Shown in pieces: positions 17,613 through 25,482 of a stretch of 64,000 nucleotides of DNA (its first letter is position 1; each line of letters opens with the position of its first letter). The DNA comes from Pseudomonas sp. KNUC1026 (GTDB lineage Bacteria; Pseudomonadota; Gammaproteobacteria; Pseudomonadales; Pseudomonadaceae). Location: NCBI RefSeq assembly GCF_021650705.1, contig NZ_CP087138.1, positions 3,868,001-3,932,000 of the forward strand. The letters run 5' to 3'. The notes beneath the pieces were generated by a model. It had not been told where the DNA came from and searched no databases. It saw nothing but the letters and a program-made list of their open reading frames with translations. Made by a program: the position numbers and the translations under genes.

Positions 17613-17690
17613 GCCTTTGGTAGGACTCAAGGCCGCCTGCGGGCGGCCGACACAGCCAGTAATAAGAACGACCTTTCCAGAGCCCCTGCC

Positions 17691-19709
17691 ATGTCTTTAT
17701 TCCAACGTTTCCGTGCCGGCCCTGCCGCCGCCCAGGCGCACACGATCCAGTGCAGCCAGGCCGGGCTGCGCGAGCAGCTGGCGCGGCTGCGTTGCCAGCC
17801 TACGTTCATCACCGGCTTCGTTTCCCCGCACCTGGACATCGACGCGGTCGCTCGCCAGGTCCATGAGCGTTTCCCTGGCTGCCCGATGGCGCTGAGCACC
17901 AGCGCCGGCGAGCTGTGCACCGGGCAAAACCGCCTGTACTGCGCGGCCTCCGGCACCTGGGACCAGATCGTGCTGGCGGTTTTCGATGCCTCGATCATCG
18001 CCAGCGCCGAGGTGGTCAGCGTGCCGCTGCACTGCGAGGACATTCGCCAGGGCAACGTGCGCCTCAGCCTGCCCGAGCGCGTACGCACGATTGCGCAATC
18101 GTTGCGACAGGTGCGGGTCAACACCACTGTCGACGCCCGCGATACCTTGGCGTACAGCCTGTTCGACGGCCTGAGCGCGTCGGAGTCGTTCTTCATGGAG
18201 GCGCTGTACGAGTCGGGGCGATTCCCCTGCCTGTTCGTCGGCGGCTCGGCCGGCGGCAAGTCGGATTTCCAGCACACCTGGCTGCACGACGGCAAAAAAC
18301 GCTACGAGAACCACGCGCTCATCACGTTCCTCAAAAGCGCGCCTGGCGTGCGCTTCAGCGTGTTCAAAAGCCAGAACTTCGAGCCCACCCCTACTACCTT
18401 CAGCGTCCTCACCGCCTCGCTTGAAAGCCGTACCATCCGCCAGGTCATCGACAACAAGGGGCGTATCGCCTCGCTGGTGCGGGCGTTGTGCGATGTGCTG
18501 GGTTGCCAGCCGGCCGAACTGGAGAAGCGCCTGGCAGATTACTCATTCGCCATTCGCGTGGGCGGCGAGCTGTTCGTGCGCTCAGTGGCCAACATCGATG
18601 TGGCCAATGAGGTGGTGCACCTGTTCTGCGACGTCGCACCGGGCGAGGAACTGGTGCTGGTCAAACGCACACCACTGGTTGCCAGCACCCAGCGCGACTT
18701 CGAGACCTTCCTGCGCAACAAGCCAGGCCGCGCGGTTGCCGGGTTGCTCAACGACTGCATCCTGCGCAGGCTGAACAACCCGCAAGAGCTGGACCGCATG
18801 GGCAACGTCTTCGGCGACGTACCGGTGATCGGCTTCTCCAGCTTCGGTGAAATCCTGGGCCTGAACCTCAACCAGACCCTCACCGCCGTGTTCTTCTTCC
18901 AGGTGCCGCCAGGCGCGCGCTTCGACGACGACTACGTCGACCGTTTCCCGGCTCACTACGGTGAATTCAAGGCGTTTTTCCTGCACCGGCAGATCAAGAA
19001 ACTTGCCGGGCTCAGCCAGGTGGTAGTGAGCCAGATCGAAGCGTTCAAGCAGGGCAACTACCACAGCGACATCGACCACGCCGGCCTGGACGATCACATC
19101 CGCCCGGTGTTCGAGGGCATGGCGGCACTAGGCAATATCCTTGAAGAGGCCGAAGCCGGCCGCGAGGTGCTCGACACACAGCTCAGCGAGCAGGCCCAGG
19201 CGCTTCACGAGAGCATGGACACGTTGACCGAAACCATCGCGCAGCAAAGCGATATCAGCCGCCGCGCCGAAGAGACCGTCAGCAGCCTGAACGACAAGGG
19301 TGCAACCGTGGTGGAAAGCGCCAACGCCCTTTCGCAGTCGAGCTTGCGCATCCAGAGCATCGTGCAGGTGATTCAGCAGATCGCTGGGCAAACCAACCTG
19401 CTGGCGCTCAATGCGGCCATCGAGGCGGCGCGGGCGGGGGAAATGGGCAGGGGCTTTGCGGTGGTTGCCGACGAAGTGCGCAACCTGGCGCAGATCACTC
19501 ACAAGAACGCGGCTGAGATTGGCGTGGATGTGCAGCAGTTGTCACAGGCGATCGAGCAGGTGGCGGGGCATATCCAGCAGCAGACGGGCGATGTGAATGC
19601 GCTGGGGGAGATGCTGGCCTCGCTGGAGGACTCGACTCAGCAGAGCGTCGAGACCTCGCGGCGGACAAAGGCGGTGGCCGATACGCTGAAGGGGCTGACT
19701 CAGGGCTGA
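17691..19709 (+). CDS. FIST domain protein with soluble chemoreceptor signalling module
   Basis: A 672-residue protein with no transmembrane segment. Residues about 40-240 form a FIST N-domain (ALSTSAGELC, FVGGSAGGKSDFQ). Residues about 250-400 form the FIST C-domain (PVIGFSSFGEI). The C-terminal 200 residues are a chemoreceptor signalling hairpin (GQTNLLALNAAIEAARAGEM, then VVADEVRNLAQ). FIST domains are thought to bind small ligands such as amino acids. The protein is thus a predicted cytoplasmic sensor feeding CheA/CheW. It follows the membrane chemoreceptor by 78 bp on the same strand and may be co-transcribed. Confidence 0.9.
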   Translation: MSLFQRFRAGPAAAQAHTIQCSQAGLREQLARLRCQPTFITGFVSPHLDIDAVARQVHERFPGCPMALSTSAGELCTGQNRLYCAASGTWDQIVLAVFDASIIASAEVVSVPLHCEDIRQGNVRLSLPERVRTIAQSLRQVRVNTTVDARDTLAYSLFDGLSASESFFMEALYESGRFPCLFVGGSAGGKSDFQHTWLHDGKKRYENHALITFLKSAPGVRFSVFKSQNFEPTPTTFSVLTASLESRTIRQVIDNKGRIASLVRALCDVLGCQPAELEKRLADYSFAIRVGGELFVRSVANIDVANEVVHLFCDVAPGEELVLVKRTPLVASTQRDFETFLRNKPGRAVAGLLNDCILRRLNNPQELDRMGNVFGDVPVIGFSSFGEILGLNLNQTLTAVFFFQVPPGARFDDDYVDRFPAHYGEFKAFFLHRQIKKLAGLSQVVVSQIEAFKQGNYHSDIDHAGLDDHIRPVFEGMAALGNILEEAEAGREVLDTQLSEQAQALHESMDTLTETIAQQSDISRRAEETVSSLNDKGATVVESANALSQSSLRIQSIVQVIQQIAGQTNLLALNAAIEAARAGEMGRGFAVVADEVRNLAQITHKNAAEIGVDVQQLSQAIEQVAGHIQQQTGDVNALGEMLASLEDSTQQSVETSRRTKAVADTLKGLTQG

Positions 19710-19720
19710 GCCGTGTGCGC

Positions 19721-19904
19721 CGTCGCGCGGCAAGCCGCCCCTCCCGCTCGGCTGAAGGCGCCGCTGCCGGATCACCTGGTGGGAGGCCGGCTTGCCGGGC
19801 GATCAATATTCGTCGCGCGGCGAGCCGCCCTCCCACTTGGCGCCCTCCCAATTGGCTGAAGGCGCAGCCGGATCACTTGGTGGGAGGCCGGCTAGCCGGG
19901 CGAC
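19721..19904. repeat. Tandemly duplicated REP pair (BIME)
   Basis: Four REP units in alternating orientation: 19721-19746 (inverted), 19779-19802 (plus), 19811-19836 (inverted) and 19880-19904 (plus). The spacer between the first pair (GGCTGAAGGCGCCGCTGCCG) is partly repeated between the second pair (GGCTGAAGGCGCAGCCGG). The array is therefore a roughly 90-bp two-REP unit present twice, not four independent insertions. Confidence 0.85.
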
Positions 19905-19932
19905 GTGCAAGGGTCGACGGGCGACAGAGCTA

Positions 19933-21033
19933 TCAATACTCTACGCGCACATCCCCTTTCGGCACGCTGCAGCACGAGAGAATGTAGCCTTCGGCTTCGT
20001 CTTCCTCGGTGATACCGCCGTTGTGGTCCATCTCCACCTCGCCGCTGACCTTGAGCACCTTGCAGGTGCCGCAGATCCCCATGCCGCAGGCCTTGGGAAT
20101 GTACAAACCCAGTTTCGCGGCAGCGGCATGCACGGTTTCGCCCGGCGCCACACGAATGCTTTTGCCTGAATCAGTGAATTCGACCATGTTGAGTTCGGCC
20201 GCTGGCACTTCCGGCGCATCCGCGGCCTGCTCGGCATGCTCGACGGCATCGGCCTTGGCTTCGGCCGGTGTGGCGCCGAAGGATTCCTCGTGATAGCGGC
20301 TCATGTCGAAGCCGGCGTCCTGCAGCAGGCGCTTGACGGCCGTCATGTACGGCGTCGGGCCGCAGCAGAACACTTCACGCTCAAGGAAATCCGGCGCGAT
20401 CAGTTCCAGCATGTGCCGCGACAGGTAGCCACGGTAACCCGCCCAGGGCTCGCCCAGGCCGTGGCGCTCGCAGATCACGTGCAGGCCGAAGTTGGGAATC
20501 CGCGAAGCCATCTGCTCCAGCTCGCGGTGGTAGATCACATCCTTGGGCGAGCGGGCGCTGTGCACGAACACCATGTCGACGTTGGCGTTGGTGTCGTAGA
20601 ACCAGCGGGCCATCGACATCACCGGCGTGATGCCGACGCCGCCCGAGAGGTAGAGCACTTTCGGCGCCGCGAAGTCGATGGCGTTGAACAGCCCCACCGG
20701 GCCGTGCACCGGCAGTTCGAAGCCTTCGTGCATGTTGTCGTGCAGCCAGTTCGAGACCTTGCCGCCCGGCACGCGCTTGACGGTAATGGAAAAGCTGTAA
20801 GGCACCGAGGGCGCACTGGAAATGGTGTAGGAGCGCATCACCGGCTGGCCGTCGATTTCAAGCTCCAGGGTCACGAACTGGCCGGGCTTGAAGAAGAACA
20901 GCACCGGCTGGTCGGCCATGAAGCAGAACGTGCGCACGTCCCAGGTTTCCTGGATGACTTTCACACAACGAACCACGTGGCGACCGTTGGCCCAGGTCTG
21001 GGTTGTCACCGGGTTCAGGAAGTTATTGGACAT
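19933..21033 (-). CDS. gbcB: Glycine betaine demethylase, reductase subunit
   Basis: A 366-residue flavin and [2Fe-2S] reductase that passes NAD(P)H electrons to the Rieske oxygenase GbcA. Residues about 15-125 form the FAD-binding barrel (RSYTISSAP). The NAD(P)-binding domain follows (LSGGVGITPVMSMA, VFCCGPTPYM). The C-terminal ferredoxin domain carries the plant-type cluster cysteines in CGMGICGTCKVL and a later Cys in LSCCSVP. The ATG at 21033 fits the conserved MSNNFLNPVTTQTW start. It is divergent from gbcA with a 303-bp regulatory gap between. Confidence 0.95.
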   Translation of the reverse strand: MSNNFLNPVTTQTWANGRHVVRCVKVIQETWDVRTFCFMADQPVLFFFKPGQFVTLELEIDGQPVMRSYTISSAPSVPYSFSITVKRVPGGKVSNWLHDNMHEGFELPVHGPVGLFNAIDFAAPKVLYLSGGVGITPVMSMARWFYDTNANVDMVFVHSARSPKDVIYHRELEQMASRIPNFGLHVICERHGLGEPWAGYRGYLSRHMLELIAPDFLEREVFCCGPTPYMTAVKRLLQDAGFDMSRYHEESFGATPAEAKADAVEHAEQAADAPEVPAAELNMVEFTDSGKSIRVAPGETVHAAAAKLGLYIPKACGMGICGTCKVLKVSGEVEMDHNGGITEEDEAEGYILSCCSVPKGDVRVEY

Positions 21034-21336
21034 GATGCTCTCCACGGCCGACTGCCGGCCTTTCATGGGAGCGATTCTGCAAGCGCCCATTGCCGCCGAC
21101 TTTCCTATTCGCGACATTCACATACTTATGGCGACCAGCCCCATCAGGGCTGCATTGGCGCGTCGGGAACGGATTTGGCCGTGTCGCGTTTGGGCAAGGT
21201 TCCGGCCATCGCCGGTCGCACACTCCACCGCAAATGAAACACTGATTTCATCCGCCTTGCGTCGCCTACCGTGAAGCGCCGAAGGGCGCCCTAATACCCA
21301 ATCGCCGGCCACCGTGGGTGGCCATGAGGAATATCG
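21034..21336. promoter_or_regulatory. gbcA/gbcB divergent promoter region
   Basis: A 303-bp intergenic region between the divergent gbcB and gbcA. It contains two direct, degenerate copies of the motif seen at other betaine-gene promoters: CCTATTCGCGAC (21104-21115) and ACTTATGGCGACC (21124-21136), with the GCGAC cores 20 bp apart. They are candidate GbdR half-sites. The region also holds GC-rich inverted sequence nearer gbcA. Confidence 0.45.
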
Positions 21337-22632
21337 ATGGACGTCACCCAAAAACTGACCCTGGGCGATCCACTGGAACCGGCCCGCAAGGCCACTGCCG
21401 AGATGCTGCAGACCCGCGAGCGCACCTACTCGCTGCCGCAGCCTTTCTATTGCGATGAGCGCGTGTTCGACATCGACATGCAGGAGGTTTTCCACAAGGA
21501 GTGGCTGATCGCCGGCATGACCTGCGAAGTGCCGGCCAAGGGCAACTACCTCACCCTGCAGATCGGCAAGAACCCGATCGTGGTGATCCGCAAACCCGAC
21601 GGCAGCATCCAGGGGTTCCACAACGTCTGCCGCCACCGCGGCTCGCGGCTGTGCACCAAGGAAAAAGGCAAGGTCGCCAAGCTGGTGTGCCCGTACCACC
21701 AGTGGACCTACGAACTCGACGGCCGCCTGCTGTACGCCGGTACCGAAATGGGCGCTGATTTCGACATGTCGAACTTCAACCTCAAGCAGGTCCATACCAA
21801 GGTCGCCGGTGGCTACATCTTCATCTGCCTGGCCGAAAACCCGCCGGCAATCGACAATTTCCTCAGCACCCTGGCCCATTACATGGAGCCCTACGACATG
21901 GAAAACACCAAGGTGGCGGTGCAAACCACCTTGATGGAGAAAGCCAACTGGAAGCTGGTGCTGGAGAACAACCGCGAGTGCTACCACTGCAGCGGCTCGC
22001 ACCCTGAATTGCTGCACACCTTGCTGGAATGGGACGACACCAACGACCCGCGCGCCAGCCAGGAATTCAAGGACCACGTGGCCGAGTCTGCCGCCGCCTG
22101 GGAAGCCGAGAAGATCCCGTACCTGCACGCCGGCTTCGGCCTGCGCAACCGCATCGTGCGCATGCCGCTGCTCAAGGGCACCGTGTCGATGACCATGGAC
22201 GGCAAGCAGGGCAGCAAGAAACTGATGGGCCGCATCAAGAACCCCGACCTGGGCTCGATGCGCATCCTGCACCTCCCGCACTCCTGGAACCACTGCATGG
22301 GCGACCACGTGATCGTGTTCACCGTGTGGCCGATCAGTGCCCAGGAAACCATGGTCACCACCAAATGGCTGGTACACAAGGATGCGGTCGAAGGCGAAGA
22401 CTACGACATCGCCCGCCTGCGCGAAGTGTGGGACGCCACCAACGACCAGGACCGTCGCCTGGCTGAAGAAAACCAGACCGGCATCAACTCCACCGCCTAC
22501 CAGCCTGGGCCTTATTCCAAGACCTACGAGTTCGGTGTGGTGAACTTCATCGACTGGTACAGCGAGCGTGTGCTGGCCAACCTGGGCGCAGAGCCTGCGC
22601 CGTATCTGAAGGAAGTGAAGGTTCACGAGTAA
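21337..22632 (+). CDS. gbcA: Glycine betaine demethylase, Rieske oxygenase subunit
   Basis: A 431-residue Rieske non-haem iron oxygenase that demethylates glycine betaine to dimethylglycine with release of formaldehyde. The [2Fe-2S] ligands are Cys98 and His100 (CRHRGSRLC) and Cys118 and His121 (CPYHQW). The mononuclear iron site follows in NRECYHCSGSHPELLH. Length and motifs match GbcA of P. aeruginosa. The ATG at 21337 has a GAGGA site seven bases upstream. A strong terminator follows directly, so it is probably transcribed alone. Confidence 0.96.
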   Translation: MDVTQKLTLGDPLEPARKATAEMLQTRERTYSLPQPFYCDERVFDIDMQEVFHKEWLIAGMTCEVPAKGNYLTLQIGKNPIVVIRKPDGSIQGFHNVCRHRGSRLCTKEKGKVAKLVCPYHQWTYELDGRLLYAGTEMGADFDMSNFNLKQVHTKVAGGYIFICLAENPPAIDNFLSTLAHYMEPYDMENTKVAVQTTLMEKANWKLVLENNRECYHCSGSHPELLHTLLEWDDTNDPRASQEFKDHVAESAAAWEAEKIPYLHAGFGLRNRIVRMPLLKGTVSMTMDGKQGSKKLMGRIKNPDLGSMRILHLPHSWNHCMGDHVIVFTVWPISAQETMVTTKWLVHKDAVEGEDYDIARLREVWDATNDQDRRLAEENQTGINSTAYQPGPYSKTYEFGVVNFIDWYSERVLANLGAEPAPYLKEVKVHE

Positions 22633-22639
22633 GGCGCTG

Positions 22640-22664
22640 GGCCAGCCTGCTTATCAGGCTGGCC
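22640..22664 (+). terminator. Rho-independent terminator of gbcA
   Basis: A perfect 10-bp stem, GGCCAGCCTG/CAGGCTGGCC, with a 5-nt loop, starts eight bases after the gbcA stop and is followed by TTGCCTGTTT. The stem could also work in the other direction for the convergent RHS gene. Confidence 0.8.
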
Positions 22665-22683
22665 TTGCCTGTTTGGCGAGCGC

Positions 22684-23457
22684 TCAGAACATCGAGATAT
22701 CCCACAAGGGTGAACGAGGCTTGAAGCCTATTCCGAAGCCAGGCATGAGGCGCGACAACCGCGACACCGCCTCCCGCATGTTCACCTTCTGGGCCCTGAT
22801 ACCCTTCCAATAATGCAGGTTGCGAAACCCTGCCGACACGATCCCTGCCCCGGTACCGCTCCACATCATGACCTGGGCCCTACTGGACTCGGAATCCACC
22901 ATCCTCCAGATCGCCCCTCCAACTCCCACGAGCGCAGCCAAAGCGCCCACTTGAGTGCTGCGGCGCAGATACCCTTTTGGCTGCCTGTCAACCTGAAGAG
23001 CGCCCAGAGCACCGAGCGTGAGGGTGTTGATGGCTACGGTCAGAAGCGGCCCTGTCAGCGCTGTGCTGAACTGCCCTGAATGGTCGATACGATTCACCGG
23101 GTCCGCCAGGCAATAGGCATAAGCGTTCACTCCGCCCTCACCGAAAGGTGAGCACCGGTCCGGCCAGAGGAAACGCATCATGAGAGCGCTGTAGGCTCGG
23201 TAACCGTTACCAAACGCCTGCAGGGCGGCCACAGGCTCCACGTAGACACCGACGTAGCCCAGGCGGCCTGCCCGGTTCGGGCAGCCAGTACCAAACGGTG
23301 AGTAACACCAGCGCCCGGTGCTTGAGCTGAACAGCACTGAGCGCTGGATGTCGGTGTACAGCGAAAGGGTGGCCACGGCTCGATCCGAATGGAACGTCGC
23401 AATCACCCTACCGCAACTCGGCAGGGCTGCCAGCTGCAAGAATTGCCAGGGAAGCAA
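22684..23457 (-). CDS. Orphan RHS-core protein 2 with hydrophobic C-terminal domain
   Basis: A protein of up to 257 residues. The N-terminal half is the RHS-associated core in degraded but recognisable form: SLYTDIQRSVLFSSSTGR, then AFGNGYRAYS, SPFGEGGVNAYAYC and DPVNRIDHSG. The remaining roughly 125 residues carry two or three hydrophobic segments (LTGPLLTVAINTLTLGALGAL, VGALAALVGVGGAIW) and a basic tail, so it may insert in membranes. Only a TTG (23457) or internal GTG codons serve as starts. It sits 24 bp after etfB on the same strand. No immunity gene is visible and the function is unknown. Confidence 0.7.
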   Translation of the reverse strand: MLPWQFLQLAALPSCGRVIATFHSDRAVATLSLYTDIQRSVLFSSSTGRWCYSPFGTGCPNRAGRLGYVGVYVEPVAALQAFGNGYRAYSALMMRFLWPDRCSPFGEGGVNAYAYCLADPVNRIDHSGQFSTALTGPLLTVAINTLTLGALGALQVDRQPKGYLRRSTQVGALAALVGVGGAIWRMVDSESSRAQVMMWSGTGAGIVSAGFRNLHYWKGIRAQKVNMREAVSRLSRLMPGFGIGFKPRSPLWDISMF

Positions 23458-23481
23458 TGCACCCGAGCGGGCGCCTCAGGT

Positions 23482-24252
23482 TCAGCGGATAACGCCTTCC
23501 TCTATGAGCAGCTTCAACACCGCCTCGGCGCCTTCCTGGGCACTGACACCCTTGAGCACCTGCCCACTGCCCCCGCTGGCTTTGGCCGTTGCAGCCTTCA
23601 TGCGGTCGGCGCCGCTCTTGGCCTTGATCACCTTGAGCCGCTTCGGCCTTGGCTTGGCCGGTTGCAGCTCAGCGTCGCCCAGCAATACGTCGTCGACAAT
23701 CTCGACCTCATGGGCTTGCAACTCGCCCCGCTGCGCGGGGCCGTAGGCGCTCTGACGCGGGCCGGGTGCGGCATTGTCGACCGTGGCGATCATCGGCAGG
23801 CGCACCTTGAGCCGGCGCCGCTGGCCCCGTGGCAAGGCTTGCAGCACCTGAGCCGAGCCATTGTCGATCGACTCCACCTCAGCCAGGCCCACCACGACCG
23901 GCCAACCCAGTTGCTCGCCCAACAGGAACGGCAGCATGCCCGAGCCTTCGCCGGTTTCAGCCTGTGTGCCGCTGAGCACGATCTGCGCCTTGGCCTCACG
24001 CAGGTAGTCCACCAGTGCTGGCAGTGCATCGGCGCCCGCAGGCTGCTCGAGCACCTGCAGGCTCGGCAGGCCCATCCCCAGGTAAGCGCGCAGGGAAGGC
24101 TCATTGGCATCCCCGGCGTGCACCACTTGCAAATCGCTCCCTGCCAGTTGCAGGCCCAGCTCCACGGCGCGGGCATCCTGCTCGGCGCGGCGCGCACGGC
24201 CGGAGGTGGGGTGGGCGCCCACCGACACCAGGCTTACGATCTTCACAGTCAT
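23482..24252 (-). CDS. etfB: Electron transfer flavoprotein beta subunit (dimethylglycine pathway)
   Basis: A 256-residue EtfB-type protein that with EtfA would accept electrons from the DgcAB demethylase and pass them to the quinone pool. Family features are MTVKIVSLVSVGAHPTSG at the N-terminus, the LSGTQAETGEGSGMLPFLLG segment, and RLPMIATVDNAAPGPR. It differs from the housekeeping EtfB, as the copy in Pseudomonas betaine clusters does. It starts 9 bp after etfA and ends the dgc run. Partnership with DgcAB is inferred from the conserved neighbourhood. Confidence 0.9.
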   Translation of the reverse strand: MTVKIVSLVSVGAHPTSGRARRAEQDARAVELGLQLAGSDLQVVHAGDANEPSLRAYLGMGLPSLQVLEQPAGADALPALVDYLREAKAQIVLSGTQAETGEGSGMLPFLLGEQLGWPVVVGLAEVESIDNGSAQVLQALPRGQRRRLKVRLPMIATVDNAAPGPRQSAYGPAQRGELQAHEVEIVDDVLLGDAELQPAKPRPKRLKVIKAKSGADRMKAATAKASGGSGQVLKGVSAQEGAEAVLKLLIEEGVIR

Positions 24253-24261
24253 GGCTTCACC

Positions 24262-25482
24262 TTATGCCGCTTCGCGCTTGGCGCCGTTTCGGTAGTTGTG
24301 CACCGCGTCGATCAGCGCTTTCAGGATTTCACTGCTGTCGCCGACGATGGAAAGGTCCGCACGCTTGATCATGTCGCAGCCAGGGTCCATGTTGATGGCG
24401 ATGACTTTTTCGCAGGCACCGATGCCCTGCAAGTGCTGGATAGCGCCGGAGATGCCCACAGCCATGTACACCCGCGCCGTGACCCAGGTCCCGGTGGCGC
24501 CCACCTGACGGTTGCGCGCCATGTGGCCGTTGTCCACCGCCACCCGCGACGCCCCTTCGGTAGCACCCAGAGTTTCGGCAGCATTGTGGAACAGCGCCCA
24601 ATCGGTGATGCCGTTGCCTCCAGACAGGATGAACTCGGACTCGGCCATGGGAATGGCGGCGGGGTCCACTGCTACTGCGCCCAGGTCTTCAACGCGCGGC
24701 AGGCTGCGCACCACGTCGCTGTCGAGGGCGACCGGCAGCACCTCATGGCGAGTCTCGTCCACTGGCTCGGCGCACTCGGCGGCCGCCAGCACCAGGCGCG
24801 GTAGCGGCCGGGTAACGTCCTGCTGCCCTGCCCCGGCGCGGCCGGTGCAAAGCCCGTCCTTGACCTGCCACACACGCGTGGCAGGGCGTTCGCCCAGGCT
24901 GGCGCCCAGGCGCCGGCCCAGCTCGCCGCCACCGGTGCGGCTGTCGGGCAGCAGCCAGTGGCGTGGGTTGAACTGGTTATCCACAGCGCGCAGCCCGCGG
25001 ATGCGTTGCTCGGGCACATAGCCTTCGAATTCAGAGCCGTTGAGCTGCAGCAAGCGGTCGACACCAGCGGTATCGAACGCGCTCTCCTTGTGTTCACCGA
25101 AGATCACCGCCAGCACCGCACCCTCCTTGCCGGCCAACTGATGGGCCATGCCCAGCAGGTCGCGGTCGTGGCTGCTCAGGCGGCCACCGACCATGTCGGG
25201 CACTACGGCAATGTAGAACGCCGGCTCTGCGACCTGGTGCAGCGGCAACTTGACCTCGGCACTCGCCGCACGGCGCACGTTGCCGCCTTGCTGCGCACCA
25301 CTGCGGTCGATCCGTTTGAGGCCGTTAGGCCCCATGAAGCCCAGGCCATGCGGGTTCTTGCGGATGATGCCATTGGGCCCCATCCATTGCTGTTGTTGCG
25401 GTTGCATCGCTGCGTGCAGCGGGTGCAGCCGGTTGCGGGCGATCCACTCGGCACGAGGGTCGCGACGGATGATGTCGCTCAT
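24262..25482 (-). CDS. etfA: Electron transfer flavoprotein alpha subunit (dimethylglycine pathway)
   Basis: A 406-residue EtfA-type protein. The C-terminal FAD-binding domain is clear: FILSGGNGITDW, TGTWVTARVYMAVGISGAIQ and INMDPGCDMIKRADLSIVGD. The N-terminal 75 residues (Gln/Asn-rich WMGPNGIIRKNPHGLG and similar) are an extension absent from housekeeping EtfA. The ATG at 25482 overlaps the dgcB stop (TGATG), so the two genes are translationally coupled. Its role as electron acceptor for dimethylglycine or sarcosine demethylation is inferred from the cluster. Confidence 0.9.
   Translation of the reverse strand: MSDIIRRDPRAEWIARNRLHPLHAAMQPQQQQWMGPNGIIRKNPHGLGFMGPNGLKRIDRSGAQQGGNVRRAASAEVKLPLHQVAEPAFYIAVVPDMVGGRLSSHDRDLLGMAHQLAGKEGAVLAVIFGEHKESAFDTAGVDRLLQLNGSEFEGYVPEQRIRGLRAVDNQFNPRHWLLPDSRTGGGELGRRLGASLGERPATRVWQVKDGLCTGRAGAGQQDVTRPLPRLVLAAAECAEPVDETRHEVLPVALDSDVVRSLPRVEDLGAVAVDPAAIPMAESEFILSGGNGITDWALFHNAAETLGATEGASRVAVDNGHMARNRQVGATGTWVTARVYMAVGISGAIQHLQGIGACEKVIAINMDPGCDMIKRADLSIVGDSSEILKALIDAVHNYRNGAKREAA

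Noticed and set aside
16062..17630. A 522-codon minus-strand frame
   Set aside because: Antisense of the chemoreceptor gene; composition is that of a shadow ORF.
19721..19904. Possible CRISPR-like repeat array
   Set aside because: Units alternate in orientation, spacers are partly repeated and no cas genes exist; these are REP elements.
21118..22626. A 502-codon minus-strand frame over gbcA
   Set aside because: gbcA has complete Rieske and iron-site motifs on the plus strand; the reverse frame has none.
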